DNA of 64,000 nucleotides from Levilactobacillus hammesii DSM 16381 (GTDB taxonomy: Bacteria > Bacillota > Bacilli > Lactobacillales > Lactobacillaceae): contig NZ_AZFS01000066.1 of assembly GCF_001434395.1 (NCBI RefSeq), positions 88,487-152,486 of the forward strand. The letters run 5' to 3'. This document shows, piece after piece, positions 63,577-64,000 of the stretch (position 1 is its first letter; the number at the start of each line of letters is the position of its first letter). The notes beneath the pieces were generated by a model, which saw nothing but the letters and a program-made list of their open reading frames with translations, did not search any database and was not told the DNA's origin. The translations under genes were made by a program, and so were the position numbers.

Positions 63577-64000
63577 GCCGCGGTTAATCGGAACCTGTTC
63601 CTATAAAATTAAAGCTTGAAAGTTTTAAAGTATCAGGTATGCCTATTCTAGCAATAACCGTCGGCCTAAAGTTGGGCAACCCAGCGGTCCCCTCGCCTTA
63701 CCGGTCGGCAGATATGGACTGGAACGGGGCGAACGCAACTTGAAGCCTCGAAAATCACGAGTCTACAAGCTTGGTTTTCTACTAAGCCAGTAAGAAGATC
63801 GCTTACTGACTAAGTAGAACGACGCGCCTGAGCCCATATCTGTCGACCTCTCGGCTTACATGGTGCTCTCGGACGACTCTGAGAATCACTATAACAGTCG
63901 TTATCAGTTGGACTCCTAATCGTAACTTACAGCTATCGTCATGATAAAACGCAATCAGAGCCGGAGGAGGCCAGGGATGGAGCCGGCCGTGAAGGTGGTG
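63577..64000. other. Intergenic end of window
   Basis: Non-coding from the mnmM stop to the window end, apart from the structured element. The last 45 bp are purine-rich and GGAGG/CCGG-rich and may continue into an element cut by the window edge. Confidence 0.4.
63703..63848. other. Highly structured non-coding element (three-way junction)
   Basis: Outer arms 63703-63720 and 63831-63848 pair over 18 positions (one wobble, one mismatch). Inside lie a CTTG...CTCG/CGAG...CAAG helix (63739-63769) and a 17-bp hairpin (63778-63794 with 63802-63818, 7-nt loop, one wobble and one mismatch). Together they form a three-way junction of about 145 nt. No coding frame was found. It could be a small RNA, a regulatory leader or part of a mobile repeat. 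No T tail follows, so it is not a simple terminator. Confidence 0.55.

Overview
The window is a chromosomal segment of a low-GC-lineage Gram-positive bacterium of the family Lactobacillaceae, but with fairly GC-rich codon use. A highly expressed phosphoketolase with its own strong promoter points to a heterofermentative lactobacillus. Other indications are a water-forming-type NADH oxidase, PepV, WxL/DUF916 surface proteins, an LPQTS sortase substrate and Bacillus-like gene orders. Levilactobacillus is a plausible genus, but this is inference and the sequence alone does not prove it. No rRNA, tRNA, CRISPR, prophage or intact insertion sequence was seen.

Layout. 0-8.2 kb: metabolic and signalling singletons (alcohol dehydrogenase, phosphoketolase, a diguanylate cyclase, NADH oxidase, a membrane-anchored matrixin protease). 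8.5-10 kb: two HAD hydrolases. 10.5-13.9 kb: a cell-surface operon WxL - DUF916/DUF3324 - Big2+WxL, with a large hairpin between the first two genes. 14-20.5 kb: a ribosome-assembly and tRNA operon (yqeG-yqeH-yhbY-nadD-yqeK-rsfS-yqeM-tmcAL, then yceD-rpmF). 20.7-21.2 kb: tandem palindromic repeats. 21.3-22.7 kb: infC-rpmI-rplT behind an attenuator leader. 22.8-26.8 kb: an MFS exporter and thrS with a T-box. 26.9-34.1 kb: a replication and repair cluster (polA-mutM-coaE, nrdR-dnaB-dnaI). 34.5-37.6 kb: a Bax-inhibitor-like membrane protein and a Crp-regulator / nucleoside phosphorylase / PnuC operon. 38-44 kb: ytpP-ytpR-sftA-murC. 44.2-48 kb: accessory genes (LPQTS surface protein, small membrane proteins, PadR/DUF2812). 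48-54 kb: usp, pepV, nnrD, an NTF2-like protein, a degenerate RsuA-family protein and the lipid-flippase homologue ytgP. 54.5-55 kb: a second set of the dispersed repeats. 55-59 kb: a flavodoxin-TM protein with an unknown partner, a CPBP protease and an ABC transporter. 59.4-62.1 kb: leuS with a T-box. 62.3-63.6 kb: a PAP2 phosphatase and mnmM. The window ends in a highly structured non-coding element.

How it works together. Most of the window is conserved housekeeping: translation factors and aminoacyl-tRNA synthetases under RNA control (two T-boxes and an L20-type leader), ribosome maturation, replication restart, NAD metabolism (nadD, pnuC, nnrD) and cell division (murC, sftA). The accessory parts are the surface-protein loci, the PadR/DUF2812 pair, the 54.2-57.4 kb genes and the repeat clusters. 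No completely new multi-gene defence or biosynthetic system stands out. The most unusual signals are the covarying palindromic repeat family (20.75-21.23 kb and 54.6-54.84 kb), the multi-helix element at 63.70-63.85 kb, the RsuA-like protein without its catalytic aspartate, and a Crp/phosphorylase/PnuC operon with a perfect 12-bp palindrome at an activator position.
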